NCBI GenBank assembly: GCA_016703005.1
Contig: JADJCX010000006.1
Span: 1 to 64,000, forward strand
Length of the DNA: 64,000 bases
Source: Flavobacteriales bacterium
GTDB taxonomy: Bacteria; Bacteroidota; Bacteroidia; Flavobacteriales_F; PHOS-HE28
Reading direction: 5' to 3'
Notes under the pieces: model-generated
Told to the model about the DNA's origin: nothing
Seen by the model: the letters and a program-made list of their open reading frames with translations, nothing else
Databases searched by the model: none
Translations under genes and position numbers: made by a program
Shown: positions 1-9,121 of the stretch, one piece after another
How the letters are laid out: each line of letters opens with the position of its first letter
How positions within the stretch are numbered: the first letter of the stretch is position 1

Positions 1-603
1 CTTGTCCCAGCGTTTGGGTGTACCACCGTCCTCAATGATGCAGACCGAACCATCCTTCAATGCGATCAGGGCGTTGATATTGTCGCCGATCTTCTGTCCA
101 CTACCGAAGCGCTCTGCGGTAAGCGTACCGTCCGGTCCAACATCTGTCGTCTTGAACAAGCCTTGTCCGTAGGTCGCGATCCATACGGCTCCGTCCGCAT
201 CCTGCACAATGCCCGTAACGTCGCTGGTGAGCGGGGTGCTTGCAACGGAGAGTTTCCTGAATGCCCCGTTCTCCAACAACGAAAGCCCCCCCTGTATATG
301 CCCTGCCCACAAGCGGCCTTCCCTGTCCAGGAAAAGACTACGGGCACCGTTGGCCGCAGTGCCTTGGTCTTCGCCGAGCGCTATCACCGTATTACCATCA
401 TAGCTGGCAAGGCCCGCCTCCGTGCCCATCCAAACCAAGCCATGTGCGTCCTGCACCACGCAATAGACTTTGCTCGTTGGCAGCCCTTGCTCGATAGAGA
501 TGTTCTCGAAATAGAAGTTCTGGGCCTGCGTTCGCGCAAAAGCCAGGATGAGAAAGAGCAGCAGAGTAGCGCGCATGTTGGCGAGTGGGGACATCGATTT
601 CAT
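1..603 (-). CDS. Two-component-regulator-type propeller protein, N-terminal part (cut by window edge)
   Basis: The reading frame is open from the ATG at 603 to the window edge, giving 201 residues of a longer protein. A signal peptide (hydrophobic run at about residues 12-23, cut near TQAQ) is followed by FENISIEQGLP and repeats of the kind VQDAHGLVWMGTEAGL, LFLDREGRLWAGH and VQDADGAVWIATYGQGL. These are the repeats of periplasmic ligand-binding propeller domains found in Bacteroidota hybrid sensor kinases and related regulators. The signalling output (histidine kinase, LytTR or HTH) would lie outside the window, so the class of regulator is unknown. Other in-frame ATGs lie at 594 and 576. 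The gene is 46 bases downstream of the TPR/caspase-like gene on the same strand, so co-transcription is possible. Confidence 0.75.
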   Translation of the reverse strand, partial: MKSMSPLANMRATLLLFLILAFARTQAQNFYFENISIEQGLPTSKVYCVVQDAHGLVWMGTEAGLASYDGNTVIALGEDQGTAANGARSLFLDREGRLWAGHIQGGLSLLENGAFRKLSVASTPLTSDVTGIVQDADGAVWIATYGQGLFKTTDVGPDGTLTAERFGSGQKIGDNINALIALKDGSVCIIEDGGTPKRWDK

Positions 604-649
604 TTCTTCATTCGGGACAACACACCTGACGCCTGCTCTATTGCACGGC

Positions 650-2868
650 TTAACGCGTCATTTCGTAGAAGCTCGGGTCAGCGCCGGCCGCATCGCTTAC
701 CACCAGTGTGTTGGTGACGCTTTCGCTATAGTTCTCAATGAGACCTTTTAACGGGCCGTAGTTGTAGAAACTGTAGATGTCATCCTTGCGCGCATCGGTC
801 GGCACCCAGTATGTGCGACCGCTCACCGTCCGGCCGTGGCCAGCATACCAAACAAGCACGGTGTTCACCTTGTTCGTTCTAACGAGATCACGCAGTTCGA
901 TGTTGAAGAAGCGCTCGATCTGCTGTTTGGTGAGATTGCGCTTGTTGATGGTGCGCTGGATACTGTACTTGCCGAATGCCTTCTGCATTTTGGCCACATC
1001 GTCCGCAGGACCCTGCAGCGCCGGGAAATTCTTGTAGTCGCTGTTCTCGATCATGATCACCCATGTTACCCCTGTGCTGCTGCTCACCGGCTTCTCCACT
1101 GGCTTGTCCGCAGGTTTATCAATCGGCTTGTCCGTGCGCACGGGCGCTGGCTTTTCCACTTGCGCGACCACCTCGGCTTTGCGGTGGATCTGGAAGGAAC
1201 GCTCCGTGGTGTTACCATGTTGATCCTCCGCCCGCACGGTGAAGCGGTCTTTGCCACCGATCGAAAGTTTGATGCTGAACTCCGACCGCGACGTGTCCGG
1301 GATGAAGCTGGCCATCACCCCATCGACGGTGATCGCGTCAAGTGGCTTTCATCCGAGGCACTTCCTTCCAAAAACAGGTCTGTCTTTCCGCTCGTTACCG
1401 TAACGGTACCATCAGCGCCAACCAGAGGACTGGTGAGTTGAATGATCGGCGGTACTGCTTCCGTCCGGATAACGGCCAATGACACCGAATCAACGTTGCC
1501 GTACAGGTCCATAGCCAGAACGACAATGGCCTTGTCGGTGGCGGACAGCGGTACACTGGTGATGAATTGGGGGTCACGTTCATCCTTCGGAAAATCGGCG
1601 GCTGCGCCGTTCACGGTGATGCGGTCCAACAGGCTCTTGTCGCGCACATAGCCGCTCACTTTCACTTGCTTCAGCGCGCTGGAAACCTGCACGGCATTCC
1701 CGGTGCGGTATGGCTCCAGGACATTGATCACGGGTGCGTCGCTCTCGCGGCCCATTTCGAATGCCTGCTTGGCAATCCGGGTCCGCCGGTTCTCAATATC
1801 ACGGCGTTGCTCAGGTCCGAAGTCCGCATCGTTGCCCATTGCCTTCTTTGCGAGATCAAGGTCCTTCACGGCCCCGTCAAGGTCCAGGTTCTTTTCCTTG
1901 CATTCACTGCGGAGCAGCAACAGTTGCGCATTGTCGGGTGTGTAGAGCAACGCCTTGTTCAGGTCGTTCACCGCGTTCTGGTGCTGCCCATGGCCATGGT
2001 AATACTGCGCACGATAGTGGTATACGTCCACGTCCTCCCGGCCCAATGCAATGCACTTGCTGATGTCGTCGATGGCCCTTGCGAATTCCTTCTGGTATGC
2101 CAAGGCCTTGCTCCGGGTGAACAGCGCATCGGTACTCCTCGGGTTCAACTCCAACGCTGTGGTTGTTTTGGAGACCGCTTGGTCAAGGGTCCGCAACTGC
2201 ATAGTGGAGGCGCTGTACCCTTCATACATCTTCAATTGCGTTTCGGCATAGCCCACGTAGGCCTGCTCGTACAAGTAGTTCCAGTCGATCACTTGCTGGA
2301 AATCCTCAGCGGCCTTCGAATACTCTCGCCGTTCCAGCGCCACCAACCCATGGAGGTAGTGCGTATCAGTGGTGCGCTTTGCAGCCAAGGCCGACTCGGC
2401 GCTCGCGTGGGCGCAATCCAGATCCTTCAAGGCCAAACAGGCGCGGGTCCTGCACTGTAGTGCCATCATATGGTCAGCATCCACGGCAAGTGCCTTGTCG
2501 CACATGGCCTTGGCTTCGGCGTGGCGGTTCAAGTTGTACAGCGCCCATGCTGCTTTGTTCGCGTTGTCGGCGTTCGAAGGGTCCAACTCCACCGCGGCTT
2601 TCAGGTCATTCGCCGCGTCGCTGCTCTTCCCCGTGCGCTCGTACAGGTCGGCGCGACCGGTCAGGGCTTTGAGGTTCTTAGGGTCAACTTGCACCGCCAA
2701 CGTGTACCGTGCAATGGCTTCTGTTAAATTCCCGTCCTTGGCGAATCCCTCGGCTTCCTTGATGAAGGCTTTCGCTCCTTGACCAGAGGCTCCTAGTCCC
2801 AAAAGGATCGCTAAGGCGAGCAAGGAGGATTTCAGGAGCGCAGGCTTTATTATGACTGTGGAAGACAT
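650..2868 (-). CDS. TPR-repeat protein with C-terminal caspase-like domain, frameshifted; catalytic Cys absent
   Basis: A signal peptide (ALLKSSLLALAILLGLGASGQG) is followed by about ten tetratricopeptide units, then two Ig-like segments (one reading GKDRFTVRAEDQHGNT), a Pro/Lys linker of PxDKP repeats, and a caspase (peptidase C14)-like domain. The frame breaks near 1340-1343: upstream the frame ends in SPSMG-stop, while the other frame reads DAITVDGVMASF, the expected Ig-like continuation. One lost C (CACCTTGAC to CACTTGAC) restores it. In the caspase part the His motif is present (VWYAGHG), but the usual DAC/E catalytic-cysteine position reads SDAAGADPSF and the protein stops about 15 residues later, so the domain looks shortened and proteolytically dead. 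The start at 2868 is chosen because it places the signal peptide at the N-terminus. It may serve as a scaffold, but its function is unknown. Confidence 0.75.
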
Positions 2869-3059
2869 CCGTTGCAAAGCTGCACGGCAAACCTCGCAAT
2901 CGCAACACTGCATTCTACTAGGTTTTTGGGAAGGCTTGGCAGTGGAAGGTGGCTACAAAGCCGGGTCATGCACCACTGTTCGTTCCACTACACTTCAAAT
3001 ACAGCGCTCACAGGCATGCCCCCCCTTTTCGGAGCCTTTGCCGATCGGCAGTGAACCCA

Positions 3060-3824
3060 TCAGAACGCGTAACCAATGCTGATCCCCCCACGGACGATCG
3101 GGAAGAGCTTCCCTTCAAAGTCAGCCCATGCCTGGGTGGTCGAAGCCCCTGCGGTAGGGTCTGTGAGGATATCACCGAGCATGAAGACCTGCACATCAGC
3201 ATCATCTTGGTATCCCTCAATGTTCTCTTTGATCGTGATGTAGTCCGCCAAAGTCAGGTCAGGGTCGTTGGTTTCAAGATGTACGTTGCCGCTCGCCAGC
3301 CCTGCACCGAGACCGATGTCCATGAACAGGCGCGAGGCAAGCGTAAACTGTACACCAAGGCCAAGGCCACCACCGAACGCACTGGCGTTGCCGTCCATCG
3401 CACCTTGGATAACACGCCCATCATTGGTCACGTAGTCGTAGGGTAATTTGAAGTCGTAGCTGAACCAGCGCATGAAGACTTCAAGGTAGAAGCCATGAAA
3501 GGTCTCACGCGGGTAGAAGCGGAAATAAGGGTTCACGAATGGGCCGCTCGGCTCCACCTCGCCGGTGTATGTCTGTCGCTCGCCATCAAGATCACCAAGC
3601 GCGCTCACCTTGATGGTGCTGGGAAGTTTGTAACCGCCCAATAGACCCAATGAGGTCTTGCCGCCGATCTTTTGCTCGTAGTTCAGGTTCACCGCAAGAC
3701 CGGCGTAACCAGCGAGGTTTGTTTTGATGATCCGGCGGGGACTAAAGAGGTCAGCTACCGGTTCCTGCGCATACAAGGAGGAAAGGCCTAATGCCAGAGC
3801 TGAGCAAAGAAGAATACGTTTCAT
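3060..3824 (-). CDS. Predicted outer-membrane beta-barrel protein (DUF3575-like)
   Basis: The 254-residue protein starts at the internal ATG at 3824, giving a clean signal peptide (MKRILLCSALALGLSSLYAQ). The rest alternates polar and hydrophobic residues typical of beta strands (KTSLGLLGGYKL, FHGFYLEVFMRWFSYDF, ASAFGGGLGLGVQF, SRLFMDIGLGAGLA) and ends in an aromatic strand, GGISIGYAF, as expected for an outer-membrane barrel recognised by Bam. N-terminal lines such as RRIIKTNLAGYAGLAVNLNYEQKIG resemble the DUF3575 family of small Bacteroidota barrels. A -7 box TACTTTCG lies 37 bases upstream. The cargo or ligand is unknown. It is separated from fabI by a 212-base gap that carries an inverted repeat. 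Confidence 0.7.
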   Translation of the reverse strand: MKRILLCSALALGLSSLYAQEPVADLFSPRRIIKTNLAGYAGLAVNLNYEQKIGGKTSLGLLGGYKLPSTIKVSALGDLDGERQTYTGEVEPSGPFVNPYFRFYPRETFHGFYLEVFMRWFSYDFKLPYDYVTNDGRVIQGAMDGNASAFGGGLGLGVQFTLASRLFMDIGLGAGLASGNVHLETNDPDLTLADYITIKENIEGYQDDADVQVFMLGDILTDPTAGASTTQAWADFEGKLFPIVRGGISIGYAF

Positions 3825-3860
3825 GGTCTGTGGGGGGTTGAGGGACCGTTTGCAATAGAC

Positions 3861-3868
3861 CGAAAGTA
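3861..3868 (-). promoter_or_regulatory. Predicted -7 promoter box (TACTTTCG) of the beta-barrel gene
   Basis: The octamer reads TACTTTCG on the minus strand, 37 bases before the ATG at 3824. It matches the Bacteroidota -7 consensus TAnnTTTG except at position 7, and is one of a recurring series in this window. No convincing -33 TTTG was found. Confidence 0.5.
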
Positions 3869-3990
3869 GGCCGTGCTGCTTTCGCCAGCAAGCGACCAAC
3901 TCATTTATTCCGGAGAATGGGCCAAACGGCCATTGCCGTTAAGGGTGGAAAGGCATTCGGCTGTTCAATGAAGGAACAGAAGCCCTATCA

Positions 3991-4015
3991 GCACATGGCT
4001 TATGCCGCCATGTGC
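3991..4015. terminator. Perfect inverted repeat downstream of fabI (possible terminator hairpin)
   Basis: GCACATGGC at 3991-3999 is the exact reverse complement of GCCATGTGC at 4007-4015, with a 7-base loop. It begins 22 bases after the fabI stop on the minus strand. There is no T-tract, so a Rho-independent terminator is only a possibility. It could also be an mRNA-stabilising stem. Confidence 0.4.
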
Positions 4016-4036
4016 GACAAACTGTGGAGCACGAAT

Positions 4037-4849
4037 CTATTTCGCGTACTTGGCCACGACCTCGGGTGTAATGCCCGTGTGGCTGAACCCACCATCATGG
4101 AAGAGGTTCTGCATGGTCACATACCGCGTGTAGTCGCTGAAAAGAGCAAGGCAATAGCGGGCACAGTCTTCGGCCGGTGCATTTCCTAACGGGCTCATAT
4201 CATGTGCAAACCCGAAGAAGCTGTCGAATCCCTTCACACCTTGACCAGCAGTGGTCATTGTGGGGCTTTGACTGATGCTGTTCACCCGCACACGCTTCGC
4301 CCGGCCCAAGTGGTAACCCCAACTACGTGTAATGCTCTCCAACAAGCTCTTTGCATCGGCCATGTCACCATAGTCCGGGAAAACACGCTGAGCGGCGATA
4401 TAGGTCAGTGCGACCACGCTACCATTCTCGGCCAACGAGTCCAGCTTGTGTGCGGCTTGCAGCATACGGTGGAAGCTCATGGCGCTTACGTCCAGCGTTT
4501 GCTTGTACCATTCATAGTTCACGTCCGTGTAATGCCTGCCTTTACGCACGTTCGGGCTCATGCCAATGCTGTGCAGCACGAAATCGAGTTTACCGCCCAG
4601 AAGTTGGGTGCTTTCCGTGAAAAGCTTTTCCAGATCCGCATCGTTGGTCGCATCCGCGCCGATAACAGGCGCCCCAGTACTCTCCGACAGCTTCTTTATT
4701 TCGCCCATGCGCATGGCGACCGGCGCGTTGGTAAGGACGAAACGTGCTCCCTCCGTGTGGGCGAGCTCCGCCACCTTCCATGCGATGCTCTGGTCGTTGA
4801 GCGCACCGCTGATGATGCCGCGCTTGCCGTTCAATAGTCCAATGGCCAT
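4037..4849 (-). CDS. fabI: Enoyl-[acyl-carrier-protein] reductase FabI
   Basis: This NAD(P)H-dependent reductase performs the last step of each fatty-acid elongation cycle in the cytoplasm. The 270-residue protein has the FabI form of the Rossmann start (KRGIISGALNDQSIAWKVA, residues 9-27), the segment VLHSIGMSP (91-99), and the catalytic pair Tyr160 and Lys167 spaced Y-x6-K (YGDMADAK), the hallmark separating FabI from ordinary short-chain reductases such as FabG. The substrate-loop region SPTMTTAGQGVKGFD follows. It is monocistronic as seen here, with recN upstream on the same strand after a 129-base gap. A -7 box lies 50 bases upstream and a perfect 19-base palindrome sits between it and the ATG, suggesting repressor control. 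Length is normal for the family. Confidence 0.95.
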   Translation of the reverse strand: MAIGLLNGKRGIISGALNDQSIAWKVAELAHTEGARFVLTNAPVAMRMGEIKKLSESTGAPVIGADATNDADLEKLFTESTQLLGGKLDFVLHSIGMSPNVRKGRHYTDVNYEWYKQTLDVSAMSFHRMLQAAHKLDSLAENGSVVALTYIAAQRVFPDYGDMADAKSLLESITRSWGYHLGRAKRVRVNSISQSPTMTTAGQGVKGFDSFFGFAHDMSPLGNAPAEDCARYCLALFSDYTRYVTMQNLFHDGGFSHTGITPEVVAKYAK

Positions 4850-4871
4850 GATCCTCTGGGTATTAGTTGGC

Positions 4872-4890
4872 CACGGATCGCCGATCCGTG
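4872..4890. promoter_or_regulatory. Perfect 19-base palindrome in the fabI leader, candidate operator
   Basis: CACGGATCG (4872-4880), a central C, then CGATCCGTG (4882-4890) form an uninterrupted palindrome. It lies 9 bases downstream of the predicted fabI -7 box, about where transcription would begin, and 22 bases before the ATG. That is the expected place for a dimeric repressor site. The regulator is not identified. Confidence 0.5.
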
Positions 4891-4898
4891 ACGGTGGC

Positions 4899-4906
4899 CG
4901 AAGATA
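4899..4906 (-). promoter_or_regulatory. Predicted -7 promoter box (TATCTTCG) of fabI
   Basis: TATCTTCG on the minus strand, 50 bases before the fabI ATG, fits TAnnTTTG with one change at position 7. The palindrome at 4872-4890 lies immediately downstream. Confidence 0.55.
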
Positions 4907-4978
4907 AGTGGGCTGATCGGGCCTCCCAAGAATGCGTCACCCTGATCCACGCGCCATTTGAACGCGCGCCGAGCCTGC

Positions 4979-6640
4979 CTAGCGCCCCTTCAACAGAACC
5001 CGTGCATTCTCCAACGCCGCAGCGCTGGTTTTGCGCCCACTGAGCATTTGAGCCACGGCCATCACACGCTCTTCTTCATCAAGGAAACGCATTTGGGTAT
5101 GCGTGCCCTTGTCGTCCATCGTCTTGGTCACAAGCAAATGCTCATCGGCCTTGCTGGCGATCTGTGGCAGGTGGGTTATAGCGATCACTTGACGTTGCTT
5201 GCCCATGCGGGCCATCAGTGTTCCAATACGGTCGGCTGTTTCGCCGCTCACACCGGTGTCGATCTCGTCGAACACAATGGTCGGCAGGCCGATGCTCTCA
5301 GCGGAAAGCGTCAGCAGGGCAAGCATTACGCGACTGACTTCTCCCCCACTCGCTGCACGTTCCAAGGGTTCCGGCGCGCGGTCCTTGTTCGCACTGAAAC
5401 AAGCCCGGATGCGGTCGACACCCGTTGGTCCAGGCTCAACGACCGAATGCTCGAAAACGAACACGGCGTGCGGCATGCCCAACTCGTGCAGCATTCCGCT
5501 GACTTTCCGAGCAAGCTCGGGCATGGCCTTCCGTCTCGCGGACGAGAGCCTTTCCGCACTTTCCTTCAACCGGGTCTTGAGCGCCTGTTCCTCTTTCTCC
5601 AAGCCGGCGATCCGATCGCCCATGGAGTTGATACTTGTACAGCGCTCCGATAGCGAATCGCGCAGCGCGATCAGCGCGGCTTCGTCTTGTGCGCGATGTT
5701 TCCGGAGCAGTCGATTGATGAGGTCGATCCGTTCGCTTAGACGCACGACCTCGGCCGGGTCCATCTGCACATGGTCCGCAAGGCGTGCGACTTCATCAGC
5801 TATATCCTGCAACTCAACACGCACGCTATCCAATCGCAACAGGAGCGCGTGCAGCTCTGCGTCGTTGGGTGCAAGCTTTTGCAATAGCGATCTCGCCTGT
5901 GAAACCGAGCCGACCGCTCCCCCTTCTTCGATAACAGCGGCTTCCACATTGCGCAACGCCTTCAGCGTACCCTCGGCGTTTTCGGCGCGCAACAACGATT
6001 GCTCAGCTTTCGCCAATTCCCCATCGTTCAGTTTGGCCGCCTCCAATTCCTCGCTCTGGAACTTCACATAATCAAGTTCCGCCTGCGCCGTGGCTTCTTC
6101 AGTCTTCAACTGTTCCAGCGTGCGATGTGCGCGATGCCATTGTGCGTAAGAGTCCTCACAGGCAGAAGCATCCTTTTGCAGGCCCGCGTGATGATCGAGC
6201 AGTTCGAGTTGGAACGCACGGTCCTGCAACAGCAACGACTGGTGTTGGCTGTGCACGTGCACCAAGCGGCCGGTGAGTTCGCGTAGCTGTTCCAACTTCA
6301 CGGGAGTGTCATTGATAAAGGCCCGTGAGCGGCCACCGTTTTCGATCTGCCTGCGCAATATGGCGTACGTTTCAAAGGGGAGTTCGGCGCTCTTGAACCA
6401 CGCTTCCCAAGCCGCGCGTTTCAGCGAGACCTCCACCTCGACCACACACTTCTGTCCGGCGTCCCGGGCGACCTGACCTTCAACCCGATCACCCATTGCC
6501 AAGCCCAGCGCTCCGAGCAAGATGCTCTTGCCGCTGCCGGTTTCACCGGTGATCGCGGTCAATCCCTTGCGTAAGTCCAGATCCAACTCCTCGATGAGGA
6601 GGTAGTTGCGTATGGAGAGGCGGTTGAGCACGGGAGCCAA
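4979..6640 (-). CDS. recN: DNA repair protein RecN
   Basis: RecN is an SMC-like ATPase that acts early in recombinational repair of double-strand breaks. The 553 residues match the family length. The Walker A GETGSGKS is at residues 32-39, followed by a long coiled coil rich in Glu, Ala and Leu (about 150-370). The ABC signature SGGEVSRV is near 421 and Walker B VFDEIDTGVSG near 446, with the H-loop region AITHLPQIASKAD shortly after. It sits 9 bases after the DUF4835 gene stop on the same strand, and so belongs to the bamD-rpoZ-coaBC-DUF4835-recN run, a gene order I recall from Bacteroidota. No frame problem is seen. Confidence 0.95.
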   Translation of the reverse strand: MAPVLNRLSIRNYLLIEELDLDLRKGLTAITGETGSGKSILLGALGLAMGDRVEGQVARDAGQKCVVEVEVSLKRAAWEAWFKSAELPFETYAILRRQIENGGRSRAFINDTPVKLEQLRELTGRLVHVHSQHQSLLLQDRAFQLELLDHHAGLQKDASACEDSYAQWHRAHRTLEQLKTEEATAQAELDYVKFQSEELEAAKLNDGELAKAEQSLLRAENAEGTLKALRNVEAAVIEEGGAVGSVSQARSLLQKLAPNDAELHALLLRLDSVRVELQDIADEVARLADHVQMDPAEVVRLSERIDLINRLLRKHRAQDEAALIALRDSLSERCTSINSMGDRIAGLEKEEQALKTRLKESAERLSSARRKAMPELARKVSGMLHELGMPHAVFVFEHSVVEPGPTGVDRIRACFSANKDRAPEPLERAASGGEVSRVMLALLTLSAESIGLPTIVFDEIDTGVSGETADRIGTLMARMGKQRQVIAITHLPQIASKADEHLLVTKTMDDKGTHTQMRFLDEEERVMAVAQMLSGRKTSAAALENARVLLKGR

Positions 6641-6649
6641 TGAGGGGAT

Positions 6650-7549
6650 CTACGAACCGCGCATCATCGCTTGGTACTTGCTGATGTTGCCGGGGTCGAC
6701 GATCTGCAGCGTGTTGAAGAGCTTGGCTTTTTCCTGTGGTTCCGCAGGCTTGAAGAGCTCCACCAGTTCGTCGCCCTTTGCATTGAAGAGCACTTGCAGG
6801 TTGTAGCTGGCCGGCTTCGCCTGATGCACGGTCTTCAACTTCTCAATGGCTGCGGCGATCGTCTTTCGTGCGGTCGCAACATCATCGTGCGCGGCATCCA
6901 TGCCCAAGCGGTGGTAGTTGTAGAGCAGTTCACGCAGCGGCCTGAAGACGGCTTGGATCTGGTTGTCGATGAGCCAGTAACGGTTCTTGTTCCCTTCAAA
7001 GGCTTTCCATCCAGGTTCTGCCGTGTTCTGCGCCTGGCTTACGATCTCCTGAGCGAGATTGTAGAAGTCCGTACCGCCGTTCAACGCATACGTGTCGGCA
7101 TGAACGCCAAGGATGTAATAGGCATAGAATGCAAGGATGCTCGACAAATTGTTCGTGAAGCGCTCCGGGATGAAATCGATCTGTGTGTTCTGCAAGTACT
7201 GGAACTCCACATCGTTGTCCAAGAGATTGATCACTGTACTGGAATAATCCGTGTTGAAGACCGGACGGGCGTAGATAACCTGCAAGGTCCCCTTGAACCG
7301 GTCAGCCGTAGGCTGCTCGCTGATCGTCAGCAGCAGGCTCATGTCCAATCGCTCCGCGCTTGTGTAATTGAAGTTCGTGAAGCGTCGTGTGTTCATGAAC
7401 TCCACGATGGAGGTTTCCATGTTCTTCCAGAGCCGTGGGTCGGCAGCGGCGATCTGGGGCGCCACCACCGTTACTTGGCAATTGAACTCCTGTGCGAAGG
7501 CACTCACAGGCAACAAGAGATAGGCAAGGTGAAGGAAGGTCTTACGCAT
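6650..7549 (-). CDS. DUF4835 family protein
   Basis: A secreted protein of 299 residues with a signal peptide (MRKTFLHLAYLLLPVSAFAQ). The mature start EFNCQVTVVAPQIA and the block WKNMETSIVEFMNTRRFTN are typical of DUF4835, a Bacteroidota family of unknown function regularly placed beside coaBC and recN. The middle has YYILGVHADTYALNGG and the C-terminus the conserved LQIVDPGNISKYQAM. The start overlaps the end of coaBC by 8 bases, indicating translational coupling. No catalytic motif is recognisable. A cell-envelope role is inferred only from export and conservation. Confidence 0.85.
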   Translation of the reverse strand: MRKTFLHLAYLLLPVSAFAQEFNCQVTVVAPQIAAADPRLWKNMETSIVEFMNTRRFTNFNYTSAERLDMSLLLTISEQPTADRFKGTLQVIYARPVFNTDYSSTVINLLDNDVEFQYLQNTQIDFIPERFTNNLSSILAFYAYYILGVHADTYALNGGTDFYNLAQEIVSQAQNTAEPGWKAFEGNKNRYWLIDNQIQAVFRPLRELLYNYHRLGMDAAHDDVATARKTIAAAIEKLKTVHQAKPASYNLQVLFNAKGDELVELFKPAEPQEKAKLFNTLQIVDPGNISKYQAMMRGS

Positions 7550-8755
7550 TGGGCATGAGCTTTTCCAAGTGGTCCAAGATAGCGGCGGCCGTTCGGGCCT
7601 TGCTCATCAACGGCAGTTGCACGGGATCCGTGCCCGGGGTAAGCAAGGTGACCTTGTTCGTATCGTGGCCGAAGCCTGCTCCTGGATCGGAAAGCGAGTT
7701 CAACACGATCATGTCCAGATTCTTGCGTTCGAGCTTACCCTGAGCATTCGCGAGGGCATCGTTCGTTTCCAAGGCGAAGCCTACGATGCGCTGATGCTTG
7801 GCCTTGCGGGAACCCAAGCCCTTTAGAATGTCCACCGTTGGCTCCAGTTCAACGAGCATGCTGGTTTCCTTCTCTTTGATCTTGCGATCGGAGGGTTTCT
7901 TAGGCGTGTGATCGGCCACCGCAGCAGCCATGACAATAATGTCGCAGTCGGGGGCAAAGCGCTCACAAGCCATTGCCATCTCGGCTGCTGATATCACATC
8001 GGTACGGATGATGGCCGGCCGATCCGTTGCGATCACTACGGGGCCCGTTACAAGTTCAACCTGAGCACCACGCGCAGCGGCCTCTTCCGCGATGGCGAAG
8101 CCCATTTTGCCACTGCTACGGTTGCCGATGTACCGCACGGGGTCCAAGGCCTCTTGTGTTCCGCCAGCGGTTACGAGCACACGCTTTCCAGCCAATTTGC
8201 TTCCCTGCATCAGATCGCGTACGAGAAACCGGACTATGACTTCCAACTCGGTCATTCGTCCTTGCCCTTCCAGTCCACTGGCCAGTTCACCGCTATCAGG
8301 GCCGATCGTCTTTACGCCGCGTGCCTTGAGACCAGCGAGGTTCGCGTTCGTGCTGGGGTCCTTGAACATCTCCAAGTCCATGGCAGGAGCAACGTACACT
8401 GGGCAGGTGGCACTCAGGAAGCACGCCATCAGTAGGTTGTCGCACTGCCCTGTACCATCTTACTCATTGTGTTCGCGCTGGCCGGGGCAACCAAGAACAG
8501 ATCCGCCCATCGGGCCAAGTGAACGTGGTCGTTCCATGTGCCCTCGCCCGACCGGTCGATCATCTGCGTGAGCACGGGTCGCTTGCTCAGTGTGGCAAGG
8601 GTCAACGGCGTAACGAAGTCGTGGGCAGCGGGCGTCATCACCACCTGCACGCTCGCACCGGCTTTTACCAGTTCGCGCACCAACTGCGCGCTTTTGTATG
8701 CGGCGATGCTACCCGTAACGCCCAGAAGGACATTTCGGGTCAAGCGCATCTGCAA
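7542..8755 (-). CDS. coaBC: CoaBC: phosphopantothenoylcysteine decarboxylase / phosphopantothenate-cysteine ligase, frameshifted
   Basis: This bifunctional enzyme makes 4'-phosphopantetheine for coenzyme A. The CoaC part begins MRLTRNVLLGVTGSIAAYKS and carries the flavin-site line WNDHVHLARWADLFLVAPAS with the catalytic His. The CoaB part has the PAMD motif, TAGGTQEALDPVRYIGNRS and VAAVADHTP. The frame breaks near 8445-8450: one frame ends in MVQGSATTY-stop and the other resumes with LMACFLSAT. Adding one C (GGC-CAG-TGC-GAC) gives VQGQCDNLLMACFLSA, including the conserved Cys of the CoaC substrate flap. The gene is expected to be essential, so a base dropped from the consensus is much likelier than a real split gene. 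It follows rpoZ by about 20 bases. Confidence 0.93.
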
Positions 8756-8773
8756 GATCTGTAATGAAAGGGC

Positions 8774-9121
8774 CTACTTCACTTCGCCACCTACTACCGG
8801 CGTCGGTTCGTCCGCGCGACGATGGTAGATCTTGCCGTCCATGAGTTCCTGCACGGCCATGGCACTGGGCTTCGGCAGCCGCTCGTAGTACTTGCTCACT
8901 TCGATCTGTTCTCGGTTCTCGTACACCTCCTCGAGGTTCTCACCGCTGATGGCAAATTCCTCCAGTTTGGCACCGAGCTCCTCCTTCACCTCCACGGCGA
9001 TCTGGTTCGCACGCTTGCCAAGGATGGAAACGGTTTCGTACACGTTACCGGTGCCGACATCCAGCTTGTTCATGTCACGGGTAACAGTGGTCTTAGCAGC
9101 GTTGAGGTTCCTTGGGTTCAT
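8774..9121 (-). CDS. rpoZ: RNA polymerase omega subunit (Bacteroidota RpoZ-like)
   Basis: The 115-residue protein contains TVTRDMNKLDVGTGNVYETVSILGKRANQI split by the conserved GNxYE and GKRANQI motifs of the omega/Rpb6 fold, then VKEELGAKLEEFA and a Bacteroidota-specific tail (NREQIEVSKYYERLPKP). Omega stabilises the beta' subunit during polymerase assembly. It overlaps the bamD stop by four bases (ATGA-type overlap at 9118-9121) and is followed by coaBC. Such placement between bamD and coaBC is usual in this phylum as far as I know. The assignment rests on motifs rather than alignment, since the family is short and divergent. Confidence 0.85.
   Translation of the reverse strand: MNPRNLNAAKTTVTRDMNKLDVGTGNVYETVSILGKRANQIAVEVKEELGAKLEEFAISGENLEEVYENREQIEVSKYYERLPKPSAMAVQELMDGKIYHRRADEPTPVVGGEVK

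Noticed and set aside
8429..8755. Separate CoaC and CoaB genes
   Set aside because: The break falls inside the conserved substrate flap and is repaired by one base; a split gene would need an internal start at a natural domain boundary.
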